A DNA stretch of 42,995 nucleotides from Bacteroidetes bacterium GWF2_40_14 (GTDB taxonomy: Bacteria; Bacteroidota; Bacteroidia; Bacteroidales; UBA932). The DNA is taken from the NCBI GenBank assembly GCA_001769195.1, contig MEOK01000023.1:1-42995 (forward strand), read 5' to 3'. The position numbers and the translations under genes are program-made. Every line of letters starts with the position of its first letter. Positions within the stretch are counted from its first letter, which is position 1. Under the pieces are notes generated by a model, which worked only from the letters and a program-made list of their open reading frames with translations, was not told the origin of the DNA and searched no databases. Below are positions 16,899-24,661 of this stretch, piece by piece.

Positions 16899-17348
16899 AT
16901 GAGCAAAAAACCGTTACATATTCTACTTGCCGATGATGACGAAGGTGACAGGCTTCTTTTTACAGTAGCTTTTTCTGAGTTAAAAATAAAAACCGTTGTT
17001 AAAACAGTAAATAACGGCACACAATTAAAGGACTGGCTCAACAAAGAAGACATCTCTTTACCATATATTCTTTTCCTTGACCTCAACATGCCACCAAATA
17101 GTGGATTAGAATGTTTGAAAGAAATCAAGAGTAATGAAAAGTTAAAAGATATTTTCATTGCCATTTATTCAACATCCGATAGCGAAAAGGATATGGAAGA
17201 TACATTCCTCAATGGAGCAAATATTTATATAACCAAGCCCAATGATTTCAATATTCTCAAAAAAATTTTAACAAAAGCCGTATCAACGGCATCTCTATAT
17301 CAAGATCAAAGTCTGAAAAGAGAAAATTTTTTACTAAGGGTTTACTAA
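16899..17348 (+). CDS. single-domain response regulator (Rcp1-like)
   Basis: The 149-residue protein is a lone receiver domain: acidic cluster ADDDEGD at 11-17, phospho-acceptor D61 in FLDLNMP, a Ser/Thr switch in IYSTSD at about 89-94, and the conserved lysine in ITKPND at about 113. The GLECLKEIKSN segment and lack of an output domain place it with Rcp1-type regulators, which usually pair with cytoplasmic phytochrome-like or PAS kinases. It follows the histidine kinase by 15 bp and is presumably phosphorylated by it. The output is likely a protein-protein interaction; the target is unknown. Confidence 0.9.
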   Translation: MSKKPLHILLADDDEGDRLLFTVAFSELKIKTVVKTVNNGTQLKDWLNKEDISLPYILFLDLNMPPNSGLECLKEIKSNEKLKDIFIAIYSTSDSEKDMEDTFLNGANIYITKPNDFNILKKILTKAVSTASLYQDQSLKRENFLLRVY

Positions 17349-17363
17349 TGTTATACTAACACA

Positions 17364-17480
17364 ATGAATGGCATTGAATTGGTTCGGTCTATGTTTATTT
17401 GGTATTTGCATTCGTCCGTCTAAAAGGAAGAGTTCATCTATAGTGACAATAAAGTGAAGATGGGTATTTCTACAAGTTAG
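17364..17480 (+). pseudogene. GNAT acetyltransferase remnant, copy B
   Basis: The DNA from 17356 onward matches the start of copy A (actaaca...ATTGAATTG.TTCGG), giving MNGIELVRS from an ATG at 17364. After a short unrelated stretch with a stop codon it resumes at KEEFIYSDNK, matching the EKEFIYSD end of copy A. Nearly all of the enzyme is deleted. Copies A and B therefore bracket the kinase and response regulator genes. Confidence 0.5.
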
Positions 17481-17603
17481 TTGATTTATTCCACCCAATA
17501 TATATTCAAACTATATGTTCTACGGAATAATTCAAGAATAAATTTGTGAGTTCTGATTTAAAACTATATTTTTACAGTTGAATTTAAACGCCATATATAT
17601 AGT

Positions 17604-18371
17604 ATGAATATAGAAAACAAGAATAAATTAAACCAGCTTTTGAAATATTGGCAGACTGGGGGATTGTTTTTCTCTTCCTGGTTGAAACAAAACGGGTATT
17701 CAGACCAATTAATGCAGCAGTACCGGAAGTCTGGTTGGTTCTCACCATTATCAAAAGGTGTAATGTACAGAACCGGAGATAAACTCTCTCCTTATGTTGC
17801 GTTATCCTGCTATAACTTTCAGGCAAATAAAAATTTTTACGTAGGAGCTCATTCTGCTCTCGAATTGTCAGGCTTTAACCATTACGTTCCAATGGGTAAG
17901 CCTATATTAATGATAGGACACCCTCAAGAAGATGAGGTTCCGGGATGGATGACAAAAACTGATTTTGAATATGAACTAAAATTCTTTTCTACAAAGGTTT
18001 TCCTGAATCCTAATTTGATACTCGTCAATAAAGGGGATAACAAAATTCTTGCGTCTGCTCCGGAACAAGCCTTTCTTGAATGTTTGTTGCTCGCTCCAAG
18101 CCAATACAATTATATGGATTTGTATTATATAATGGAGCAATTGACTACATTAAGAAGCGAAGTTGTTCAGCAGCTTCTTGAAAACACTAACAGTATAAAG
18201 ATAAAGCGGCTATTCCTATACATGGCTCAAAAAGCCGGACATGATTGGTTTTCCCGATTAGATAAAGAGAGGATAAACTTGGGTTCCGGCAAACAAAAAC
18301 TGGTAAAAGATGGTGTGTATATACCTGATTATATGATAACTTTACCAAAAGAACTGAACAATTATGAATGA
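17604..18371 (+). CDS. type IV antitoxin, AbiEi family
   Basis: The 255-residue protein has an N-terminal winged-helix part (about 1-60: LNQLLKYWQTGGLFFSSWLKQNGYS, then a WFSPLSKGVMYRTGD strand-turn). The AbiEi C-terminal domain follows (VGAHSALELSGFNHYVP, later ASAPEQAFLECLLLAP). In AbiE systems the antitoxin represses its own promoter through the N-terminal domain and neutralises the nucleotidyltransferase toxin without a stable complex. The stop overlaps the toxin start by 8 nt, the usual tight coupling. Its length is close to known AbiEi proteins of this subfamily. AbiE pairs are widespread on mobile and defence-rich DNA. Confidence 0.85.
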   Translation: MNIENKNKLNQLLKYWQTGGLFFSSWLKQNGYSDQLMQQYRKSGWFSPLSKGVMYRTGDKLSPYVALSCYNFQANKNFYVGAHSALELSGFNHYVPMGKPILMIGHPQEDEVPGWMTKTDFEYELKFFSTKVFLNPNLILVNKGDNKILASAPEQAFLECLLLAPSQYNYMDLYYIMEQLTTLRSEVVQQLLENTNSIKIKRLFLYMAQKAGHDWFSRLDKERINLGSGKQKLVKDGVYIPDYMITLPKELNNYE

Positions 18372-19269
18372 GGGGTATAAAAATCAGGTTGCTTTATTAA
18401 TCCGAATATTACCATTGATCTACAAAATCAAAGATTTAGCAATTCATGGTGGAACAGCTATCAATCTATTTGTCAGAAATATGCCTCGGTATTCTGTCGA
18501 TATAGATCTTACTTATCTCCCACTAAAAAATAGGGAAGAAAGCATTCTGGAAATCAATAATTCTTTAATAGCTATCAAACAACAAATTGAAAAGAGTATT
18601 CCCGGTATTCGTGTCACTCATAAATCTGCAACTCTTAAATTATTGTGTATAAAGGGTGATGCGATGGTCAAAATTGAGGTTAATGGAGTCAAAAGGGGGA
18701 TAGTGGGAGAAGTTGAAGATCTGGAACTTTGCAAAAAGGCGCAATCTGAGTTTAATATGGGTTGTAGAGCAAGAATAGTTCCATTTTCATTACTATACGG
18801 CGGTAAAATTGCAGCGGCATTGGGTCGTCAACACCCACGCGACCTTTTTGATTATAAATACATGGAAGTCGATTCTTTTGATGAGATCAAAGAAGGATTA
18901 ATTTTCTATCTGCTAGGAAGTGATAAACCTCTAATTGAATCTTTAGATCCAAATCCAATTGATCAGCAGGATGCTCTAAATAATCAGTTTAGGGGCATGT
19001 CAGATATTCCATTTGAATATGCTGATTTTGAAGCTGCCAGAAATGAATTGAAAGAACTAGTTCTAACCAATCTCAGCAAAACAGATAGAGAATTTCTTCT
19101 GTCTTATGAAAATGGTATTCCTGAGTGGAGTAAATGCTGTGTCGGTGATTTACACGATTTTCCGGCCATTAAATGGAAATTGGAAAATATACAAATACTA
19201 AAGGAAAGAAATCCAGAAAAATTTAAAGTGGGAATAAACAAGCTCGAGAAATTTCTTAACAATAAGTAA
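18364..19269 (+). CDS. type IV toxin, AbiEii/AbiGii nucleotidyltransferase
   Basis: The 301-residue protein is of the DUF1814/AbiEii family. The nucleotidyltransferase core shows IHGGTAINLF at about 27-36 (conserved GG), then RYSVDIDLTYL with D46 and D48 as metal-binding residues, and a likely third acidic residue E104 in VKIEVNG. Related toxins transfer nucleotides to tRNA acceptor ends or otherwise block growth and can abort phage infection. A later block, PFSLLYGGKIAAALGRQHPRDLFDYK, is also typical of the family. All expected catalytic residues are present, so the toxin looks intact. It overlaps the AbiEi antitoxin gene upstream. Confidence 0.88.
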   Translation: MNEGYKNQVALLIRILPLIYKIKDLAIHGGTAINLFVRNMPRYSVDIDLTYLPLKNREESILEINNSLIAIKQQIEKSIPGIRVTHKSATLKLLCIKGDAMVKIEVNGVKRGIVGEVEDLELCKKAQSEFNMGCRARIVPFSLLYGGKIAAALGRQHPRDLFDYKYMEVDSFDEIKEGLIFYLLGSDKPLIESLDPNPIDQQDALNNQFRGMSDIPFEYADFEAARNELKELVLTNLSKTDREFLLSYENGIPEWSKCCVGDLHDFPAIKWKLENIQILKERNPEKFKVGINKLEKFLNNK

Positions 19270-19611
19270 CCATGACAAAAACAGCTAAGGTTATTACCAT
19301 CACACTGGCATCTGTGATTGTATTATTGTGATTGGGCGAACATAGACAATATTGAGCTACACACTCACACAAAGGAGAAACCTGGCAGACTTTGCTCGAC
19401 AATACTACTAGTCAACTTTGGATTGTTATTAAGTACAGGGACTGACAACCGATGAACACCGGACTCCAAATGTTAAGACTCAGATAAAACATTCACTTGT
19501 CAATAATTTCTATATTTTGACAATTATGCCATTTTTCTGTTAAATATTTTATAAGTATAACACTGTCAGTTTTTATGCTTAATTTTATGAGCAAATAAAA
19601 AACAAAGATCT
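19270..19611. other. spacer without recognised gene
   Basis: A tiny frame at 19272-19331 (MTKTAKVITITLASVIVLL) resembles the start of a signal peptide or membrane segment but stops after 19 codons, and nothing recognisable continues in other frames. It may be the beginning of a lost gene. The rest is AT-rich and precedes the DUF2007 gene. No hairpin stood out. Confidence 0.45.
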
Positions 19612-19863
19612 ATGGAAAAATCTGACTTACGGCTTCTAATTTCTATTGATGACAGAGTGATTGCAGGGGACATTCAGAGTCTATTGGAAGAGTCTGAGAT
19701 TTATACAATTCTATCTTCGGACAATCCTGCCTCATCGGTTCTGGGCACATATGGGTTTAATTCCACAGAGAGCATCGATGTCATGATAAATGAAGACGAC
19801 TACAAGCGTGCTGTTGAAATACTCAGTGATAGCCCTTATAATGAATTAGTTAGTAACGTTTAA
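19612..19863 (+). CDS. DUF2007 family putative signal-transducing protein
   Basis: The 83-residue protein has the ferredoxin-like pattern of DUF2007: an initial strand (LRLLISID), a helix with VIAGDIQSLLEESEI, then a strand (TILSSD), and a final DVMINEDDYKRAVEILSD segment. Members are small cytoplasmic proteins described as putative signal transducers, with little experimental knowledge. It lies 14 bp before the DUF4932 gene on the same strand, so the two may be co-transcribed. No catalytic residues are suggested. Confidence 0.75.
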   Translation: MEKSDLRLLISIDDRVIAGDIQSLLEESEIYTILSSDNPASSVLGTYGFNSTESIDVMINEDDYKRAVEILSDSPYNELVSNV

Positions 19864-19877
19864 CAATCAAGTAAACT

Positions 19878-21275
19878 ATGAAGAAACTATTTTTCTGTGC
19901 CGTATTATTATTGGTCGGCCTTCACATTTCTGCTAAAGAAAACCAGGTTCCGGCTAAACCGAGGGTCGATAATCGGGTGGAGCTGATGAGTATCGTTTTC
20001 CGGCTGGCCGGCAGGGCTGAGTACTCTTCTAATGAGCTCAAGCAGTATGTCGGCAAAATTGAGGACCATTTCGGCAAATACAGAAATCATGAACTGATCC
20101 TGTATGTTAAATCGGTTATGAACGAACGGGGGCTGGGGTATGATGCGGTGATGTCTATGGCTGTGAATCTAGACAAGAATCTGTTTCTCAGGAAAGATCT
20201 AGCGATCAACTCTCTGGATAAGAGATGGGGTGAGGAGTGCGCAGATAAATTCACGCTTCTGCTCAGAAAATTCTATGTCGATGCTGACTGTGAGGGGTTC
20301 TTTAAAAGCAATGCGGATTTTTACAAAGAGGTGGCAAAACGGTTCCTTCCGGTGTATGAGCAGATTGACCTTAATTGGTACAAGTCATTTTACGGAAATG
20401 TATCATCGGAGAAATTCACTATTATAAACGCCCCGGCTAATGGGCAGGGCAATTACGGAGTCTCTGTCAATTATAAGGATGGCAACAAAGAGGCCTCTGC
20501 AATTATGGGTGCCTGGGGTACCGACAGCACAGGTATGCCTCTCTTTAGAATAGACGACTACTTCCCTACCCTGCTGCATGAATTTAACCACTCTTTTATA
20601 AACCATATAAATGCAAAACATAGCGATTTGCTTAAAGATTGCGGCGAACAGCTTTTCTCTTTGGTCGAAAATGAGATGCGCTCGCAGGCTTATGGAAACT
20701 GGCTCACTATGATGAACGAGGCTCTTGTCCGTGCGTGTGTAATTAAGTATATGAAGGATCACGATTATGCCGATGCTGCAATTCAAAAGGAGACTAAAAG
20801 TCAGATTGACAGGGGATTCTTCTGGATTGGTGAGCTTGTTGGGGAGTTAGACAAATATAGTTCGCAAAGAGATATTTACCCAAGTCTGGAGAGCTATGTC
20901 CCAAGACTGGCCGGGGAGTATAAACGATATGTTGCAATGGGACTTGAAATGGAAAACAGGAGACCCAAAGTAGCATCAATTACGGAATTTTCGAATGGTG
21001 ACAAAAACGTGAGGCCTTCCATTAAAACTATAACCATAAACTTCGACAAACCTCTGAGTGGCAAGGCTTACTCAATCGTTTATGGGCAGTTGGGTCCTGC
21101 CGCTTTCCCAAAGGTCTTAAAAATTGAATACGCCCCTGGAAACATGTCAGTTGTCATGAGTGTCGAACTATTGCCCGAAAAAGCCTATCAGTTTGTTCTC
21201 ACAGGCAAGGGTTTCAAATCGCCCGAGGGTTTAGCCATTAAAAGCTACATGGTTAACTTCGAAACCGGGAAATAG
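19878..21275 (+). CDS. DUF4932 secreted putative metalloprotease
   Basis: The 465-residue protein has a signal peptide at about 1-19 (LFFCAVLLLVGLHISA). The motif HEFNH at 234-238 is an HExxH zinc-binding, gluzincin-like signature inside FPTLLHEFNHSFINH; a third ligand is probably one of the glutamates in the following helices (about 255-285, LFSLVENEMRS or MMNEALVRA). The residues after about 370 look like a small beta-sandwich domain. DUF4932 proteins occur mainly in Bacteroidota and are predicted, not proven, peptidases. It lies between the DUF2007 gene and a lipoprotein gene with short spacers. Confidence 0.78.
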   Translation: MKKLFFCAVLLLVGLHISAKENQVPAKPRVDNRVELMSIVFRLAGRAEYSSNELKQYVGKIEDHFGKYRNHELILYVKSVMNERGLGYDAVMSMAVNLDKNLFLRKDLAINSLDKRWGEECADKFTLLLRKFYVDADCEGFFKSNADFYKEVAKRFLPVYEQIDLNWYKSFYGNVSSEKFTIINAPANGQGNYGVSVNYKDGNKEASAIMGAWGTDSTGMPLFRIDDYFPTLLHEFNHSFINHINAKHSDLLKDCGEQLFSLVENEMRSQAYGNWLTMMNEALVRACVIKYMKDHDYADAAIQKETKSQIDRGFFWIGELVGELDKYSSQRDIYPSLESYVPRLAGEYKRYVAMGLEMENRRPKVASITEFSNGDKNVRPSIKTITINFDKPLSGKAYSIVYGQLGPAAFPKVLKIEYAPGNMSVVMSVELLPEKAYQFVLTGKGFKSPEGLAIKSYMVNFETGK

Positions 21276-21295
21276 CAGAAACAAATACAAACTTT

Positions 21296-22096
21296 ATGAT
21301 TAGAAAAATACGGAATATCTTAATTTTTATAGCTTCAATTACTATTATTGGTTGTGCTAAAGATAAGGTTGAACAGCCGATCTATCTCCTTTATGAATTT
21401 GATCCCATGTATATTGCATACCTTATGCCCAATTATAGCATGTTTAATAATTACGGAAGCGGTTATGAAATTCAATATTCAAATAACAAGATTTCAAAAG
21501 TAATCCAAAGGTCTGTTATTGGTGTTCCCATGCCTGTTAATGGTGATATATCACAGGGACAACCAATCGATACTTATGATGAGATACTATACATTGGTAA
21601 CAAAGTCGAATTAAAGAGAATAATAGATAAAGACGTCCCCAATAAGGTTCTTGGCACCGTCGAATTCACTCTTGACAGCAAAAAAAGGATTATCAAACGG
21701 ACCAACGGAAGAGATACTATAGACTATTATTACTCTGGTAATGGGTTACTTCAGGAAAGTGTTACACGTAATGGAGGTTATTGTAAAATCACTTCTCAAT
21801 ATTATTTTAATTCTGATAAGAATCTTACCTGCATAAAAGGGAGAATTGAGAATAAAAGTGGTTATAACCTGGTATTCAATGAATATTTCAGAAATTATGA
21901 TAGTGCACCCAACAGTTTCTCCATACTGGGAATTGTGTCGGGGTGTTTCTTACGGTCCGTCTCAAGAAACAACTTTTCTACCTATTCCAGTTCTATGTAT
22001 ACAATTAACGGGGAGCTGACGGATTCTATGGAAATTAAGCATCAGCTTAAATATGATGAAAAAGGTTATGCAATATTCGTTAAGAAAAAATTGTAA
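21296..22096 (+). CDS. hypothetical lipoprotein
   Basis: The 266-residue protein begins with a lipoprotein signal peptide; the lipobox IIGC ends near residue 20. The mature part is rich in beta strands with tyrosine-heavy segments such as DTIDYYYSGNGLLQES, similar in style to YD-repeat-like outer-surface lipoproteins of the phylum. I do not recognise a specific family. It lies 20 bp after the DUF4932 gene, and its stop (TAA 22094-22096) overlaps by 1 nt an ATG from which the following frame could be read. Confidence 0.6.
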   Translation: MIRKIRNILIFIASITIIGCAKDKVEQPIYLLYEFDPMYIAYLMPNYSMFNNYGSGYEIQYSNNKISKVIQRSVIGVPMPVNGDISQGQPIDTYDEILYIGNKVELKRIIDKDVPNKVLGTVEFTLDSKKRIIKRTNGRDTIDYYYSGNGLLQESVTRNGGYCKITSQYYFNSDKNLTCIKGRIENKSGYNLVFNEYFRNYDSAPNSFSILGIVSGCFLRSVSRNNFSTYSSSMYTINGELTDSMEIKHQLKYDEKGYAIFVKKKL

Positions 22097-22122
22097 TGAA
22101 TAAAATTTTAACTCCCATTACC

Positions 22123-22722
22123 ATGAAAAAAAGAATCGTCCAAATTGGCTTGATTATCCTGTTGGTGATTATATCAGGCAAATCATTCGCTCAAACTCAG
22201 AATGAGCAGAAAGCTCCTGTAAAACCGGCATTGCTGGTTATTGACATTCAAAACGCATATCTGAACATGATGGCTCAGAGAGATAAGGAGGTTGCTATGG
22301 TAAATATTAACTACTATATACAACTTTTCCGCAGCCATGGATTCCCGGTTATCAGGGTTTATCATTACAGTAAACAGTATGGACCGGAACAGGGTACTCC
22401 GCAATTTGAATTTCCTACAACTGTTTTAATCAAACCTGACGATCCTAAAGTGATTAAGACATATCCCGATGGCTTCAACAAAACCGATCTCGATAAAGTT
22501 TTGAAGGAGAAGGGGTGCAATACTTTGTTTCTTTGCGGATTAAGTTCTGTCGGGTGTGTTCTGGCGACTTATATCGGGGCCCAGAATCATGACTATAAAG
22601 CCTTTCTCATAAAGGATGCTATTATGAGTCATAAAGAGGATTATACTAATCAAATCGAAACTATATTTGATGCAGTTGGTCCGGAAATCATCACTTTAAT
22701 AGTGGAGAATTCAGGTAAATAA
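22123..22722 (+). CDS. exported isochorismatase-like cysteine hydrolase
   Basis: Read from the ATG at 22123 the 199-residue protein starts with a signal peptide MKKRIVQIGLIILLVIISGK and a cleavage-like SFA-Q. An earlier ATG at 22096 would place nine extra residues before it and is less likely. The mature part has the isochorismatase triad: D41 in LLVIDIQNAY, K112 in KVIKTYPDGF, and C145 in LSSVGCVLATY. Members hydrolyse small amides or enol ethers (nicotinamidase, isochorismatase and others) and are normally cytoplasmic, so an exported one is unusual. It sits between a lipoprotein and a DUF3795 gene. Confidence 0.8.
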   Translation: MKKRIVQIGLIILLVIISGKSFAQTQNEQKAPVKPALLVIDIQNAYLNMMAQRDKEVAMVNINYYIQLFRSHGFPVIRVYHYSKQYGPEQGTPQFEFPTTVLIKPDDPKVIKTYPDGFNKTDLDKVLKEKGCNTLFLCGLSSVGCVLATYIGAQNHDYKAFLIKDAIMSHKEDYTNQIETIFDAVGPEIITLIVENSGK

Positions 22723-22734
22723 TAAGATTTAAAT

Positions 22735-23073
22735 ATGAAAAAACTTGTTGCTTGTTGCGGATTGGATTGTGTTACCTGCGATGCAAGGGTTGCCACAATC
22801 ACAAATGATACAGAACTGCGTATCAAAACTGCTGAAAAATGGAGGGAGTTGTTTAATTCTCCCGATATCTCTCCCGAGATGATTAATTGTACCGGATGCA
22901 TGGAACCCGGAGTGAAATTCGGACATTGCCTGGAGTGTGAAATCCGGAACTGCGTTATGGAAAAGGGCTTCGACACCTGTGCCGATTGTGATATTCTGGC
23001 TACTTGCGCCATTGTTGGAAGCATACATCAGTATGTTCCGGAGGCCATCGAAAACCTTAAATCATTGAATTAA
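22735..23073 (+). CDS. DUF3795 cysteine-rich protein
   Basis: The 112-residue protein begins CCGLDCVTCDARVAT, followed by NCTGCMEPG, GHCLECEIRNCVMEKG and DTCADCDILATC. This spacing of cysteine pairs is that of DUF3795, a family thought to bind zinc or another metal. No enzymatic motif is seen. Its stop codon lies inside the left copy of a 229-bp direct repeat. In the right copy the same tail sequence precedes an intact oxidoreductase gene, so the two genes were probably once neighbours. Confidence 0.85.
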   Translation: MKKLVACCGLDCVTCDARVATITNDTELRIKTAEKWRELFNSPDISPEMINCTGCMEPGVKFGHCLECEIRNCVMEKGFDTCADCDILATCAIVGSIHQYVPEAIENLKSLN

Positions 23074-23284
23074 AATGCTTTTGTCATATGGAATTACTAA
23101 TAATTGGTGCAAGTGGAATGCTGGCAAAGCCAGTGATCCAACATTTGGATAATGCAGGTTTTCAACTCCGTTTGTTTTCAAGAACCGTGAACCAATCTAT
23201 GTTTGATAAAGAGTATGAGATTGTTCAGGGCGACGTTTTTAATACGGACGATTTGGACAGGGCGACGAGCAGATGCGATACCAT
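23056..23284. repeat. 229-bp direct repeat, left copy
   Basis: This matches 32717-32945 at a constant offset of 9661 bp, with about eight mismatches counted by eye. It covers the last codons of the DUF3795 gene, a 14-bp spacer and the first 66 codons of the NAD(P)-binding oxidoreductase gene. Identity ends abruptly after CCAT at 23281-23284. Confidence 0.95.
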
Positions 23285-23456
23285 AATGGGTAACTCTGCC
23301 AGAGTGACTACTAGCCCCTTTGGCAGAGTCTCTAATGCAGATTATTCTTTTTGTTTGATAACAAGCATATCAATTTCACACAACTCCTGTTTCAGGTCCA
23401 ACCCGTATTGGTTAAGGAAAGACTTAAATTTGAGTATGTCTTTCTCTTTGGCCTGA
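23088..23456 (+). pseudogene. 5' fragment of NAD(P)-binding oxidoreductase
   Basis: The first 66 codons (LLIIGASGMLAKPVIQHL and so on, including the Rossmann GASGMLA loop) are nearly identical to the intact gene at 32749. After 23284 the sequence becomes unrelated: it passes through a terminator-like hairpin and then runs antisense to the end of the TlpA-like gene until a stop at 23456. The fragment lacks the catalytic and substrate regions and is a relic of the duplication that flanks the SusCD segment. Confidence 0.85.
23293..23329 (-). terminator. hairpin downstream of the TlpA-like gene
   Basis: ACTCTGCCA (23293-23301) pairs perfectly with TGGCAGAGT (23321-23329) around a 19-nt loop. It begins about a dozen bases past the minus-strand stop at 23342 and fits a terminator of the SusCD operon, though no strong T-run follows. 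The left arm belongs to ACTCTGCCAGAG, which recurs near the operon's promoter at 31565-31576. Confidence 0.55.
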
Positions 23457-24649
23457 AAGGAGATGTCGACATCTGAAGTTATACCTGTACTATCAATAAT
23501 AGGAGCGGTCTCTTTGCTATACATGGAAGCCACGGTATTATAAAAATTCTGGAAAGGTTGTTTGCGATATATTACCTGATTTGAATCACTATTTATAATT
23601 CCGGAAGAGTCGCTTTTGGAAACGAGGTTCTCTATCAATCCTTTCTTTCTTAATACCCAACATTTTACCTTCCTTCTTTCAACATTTGCCTGGATGTTAT
23701 AGATGGTACCAAAAAAGCGGTTCAAATCTTCCAGCATGAGCTGAGGTGCCCTTTCTTTTAACCCGACTGGTACAATTAACTCGTAACAATAATACTTATC
23801 GCGGACAGCAGGTGAATAAGCCGGCACCTCTGGCGGGGGAAGTACTTCTTCTTGTTGGTCGAAATCCAAAATGCACCTGTTAGCATAAGATAAAGGTTTA
23901 TTTATGTAGCGGATTGCTCCCTGATATAACTGCAGTACATTACCGTTTAAAGCTCTGATCTTGTACCAGCCTGAGCTGTCGGTAAAAACTCCACCACCAC
24001 CTATTCCTTCCAGATAACCAGTAAACAATGAATGATATAACAGATCCTTAACTCCTCCACCATTATCGTTCAACAGCAAGGGCTGTGTCAGATCATAATC
24101 AAAGTTGCTCTTTTTTTCCGGAAAAGATTTTATCCTTCCATTAAGTACTTGTTTGATATTATCTAATGTTACATCTTTTTCACCTGTTATGGCAAATATT
24201 TCCCCGTCCTTAATCCATACTTCATGCGGAACATAACGATGCGGAAATATTTTCGTTAACAATGTATCATTTACTAATGATGGCAGTTTTACATTTCTCT
24301 TTATAAAAAATTGATATATAGCATCTTTTGATTGTGATGTGACCATAATGAACTGGACATTGTTCTTTAAATCGTGTTGGAGTTGTTCAAATTTAGGAAT
24401 AGCTTTTATACATGGTGAACACCAGGTCGACCAAAAATCAAGTATTATTAATTTATCCCGGTAATTTTCCAGAGAAATGTTCTCTCCTCCTTCTTGGTTC
24501 ACTGCTGTAAATGACATTTTCCACAACTCTTCCGGCACTTTATCTCCTATTCTCAACGGGGTAATATCCTGTGTCTGCTTTGCCGGTATTGCCGTTTGTA
24601 TCAACATTAATAGCAGTAGCAAACCTATCTTGTAAGTTTTCTCTTTCAT
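23342..24649 (-). CDS. secreted TlpA-like thioredoxin with DUF3738-like C-terminus
   Basis: The 435-residue protein has a signal peptide at about 1-24. A thioredoxin/TlpA domain follows at about 35-175 with the redox pair in FWSTWCSPCIKAIPKFEQL (CxxC near residue 76-79), so it probably handles disulfides in the periplasm. The last 150 residues contain QLMLEDLNRFFGTIYNIQAN and end GLDLKQELCEIDMLVIKQ, a pattern I associate with DUF3738. It is the last gene of a sigma/FecR/SusC/SusD/TlpA run, 12 bp after SusD. TlpA-like proteins with this position are common in such loci, but their role in uptake is not settled. Confidence 0.8.
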   Translation of the reverse strand: MKEKTYKIGLLLLLMLIQTAIPAKQTQDITPLRIGDKVPEELWKMSFTAVNQEGGENISLENYRDKLIILDFWSTWCSPCIKAIPKFEQLQHDLKNNVQFIMVTSQSKDAIYQFFIKRNVKLPSLVNDTLLTKIFPHRYVPHEVWIKDGEIFAITGEKDVTLDNIKQVLNGRIKSFPEKKSNFDYDLTQPLLLNDNGGGVKDLLYHSLFTGYLEGIGGGGVFTDSSGWYKIRALNGNVLQLYQGAIRYINKPLSYANRCILDFDQQEEVLPPPEVPAYSPAVRDKYYCYELIVPVGLKERAPQLMLEDLNRFFGTIYNIQANVERRKVKCWVLRKKGLIENLVSKSDSSGIINSDSNQVIYRKQPFQNFYNTVASMYSKETAPIIDSTGITSDVDISFQAKEKDILKFKSFLNQYGLDLKQELCEIDMLVIKQKE

Positions 24650-24661
24650 ATATATAATTTT

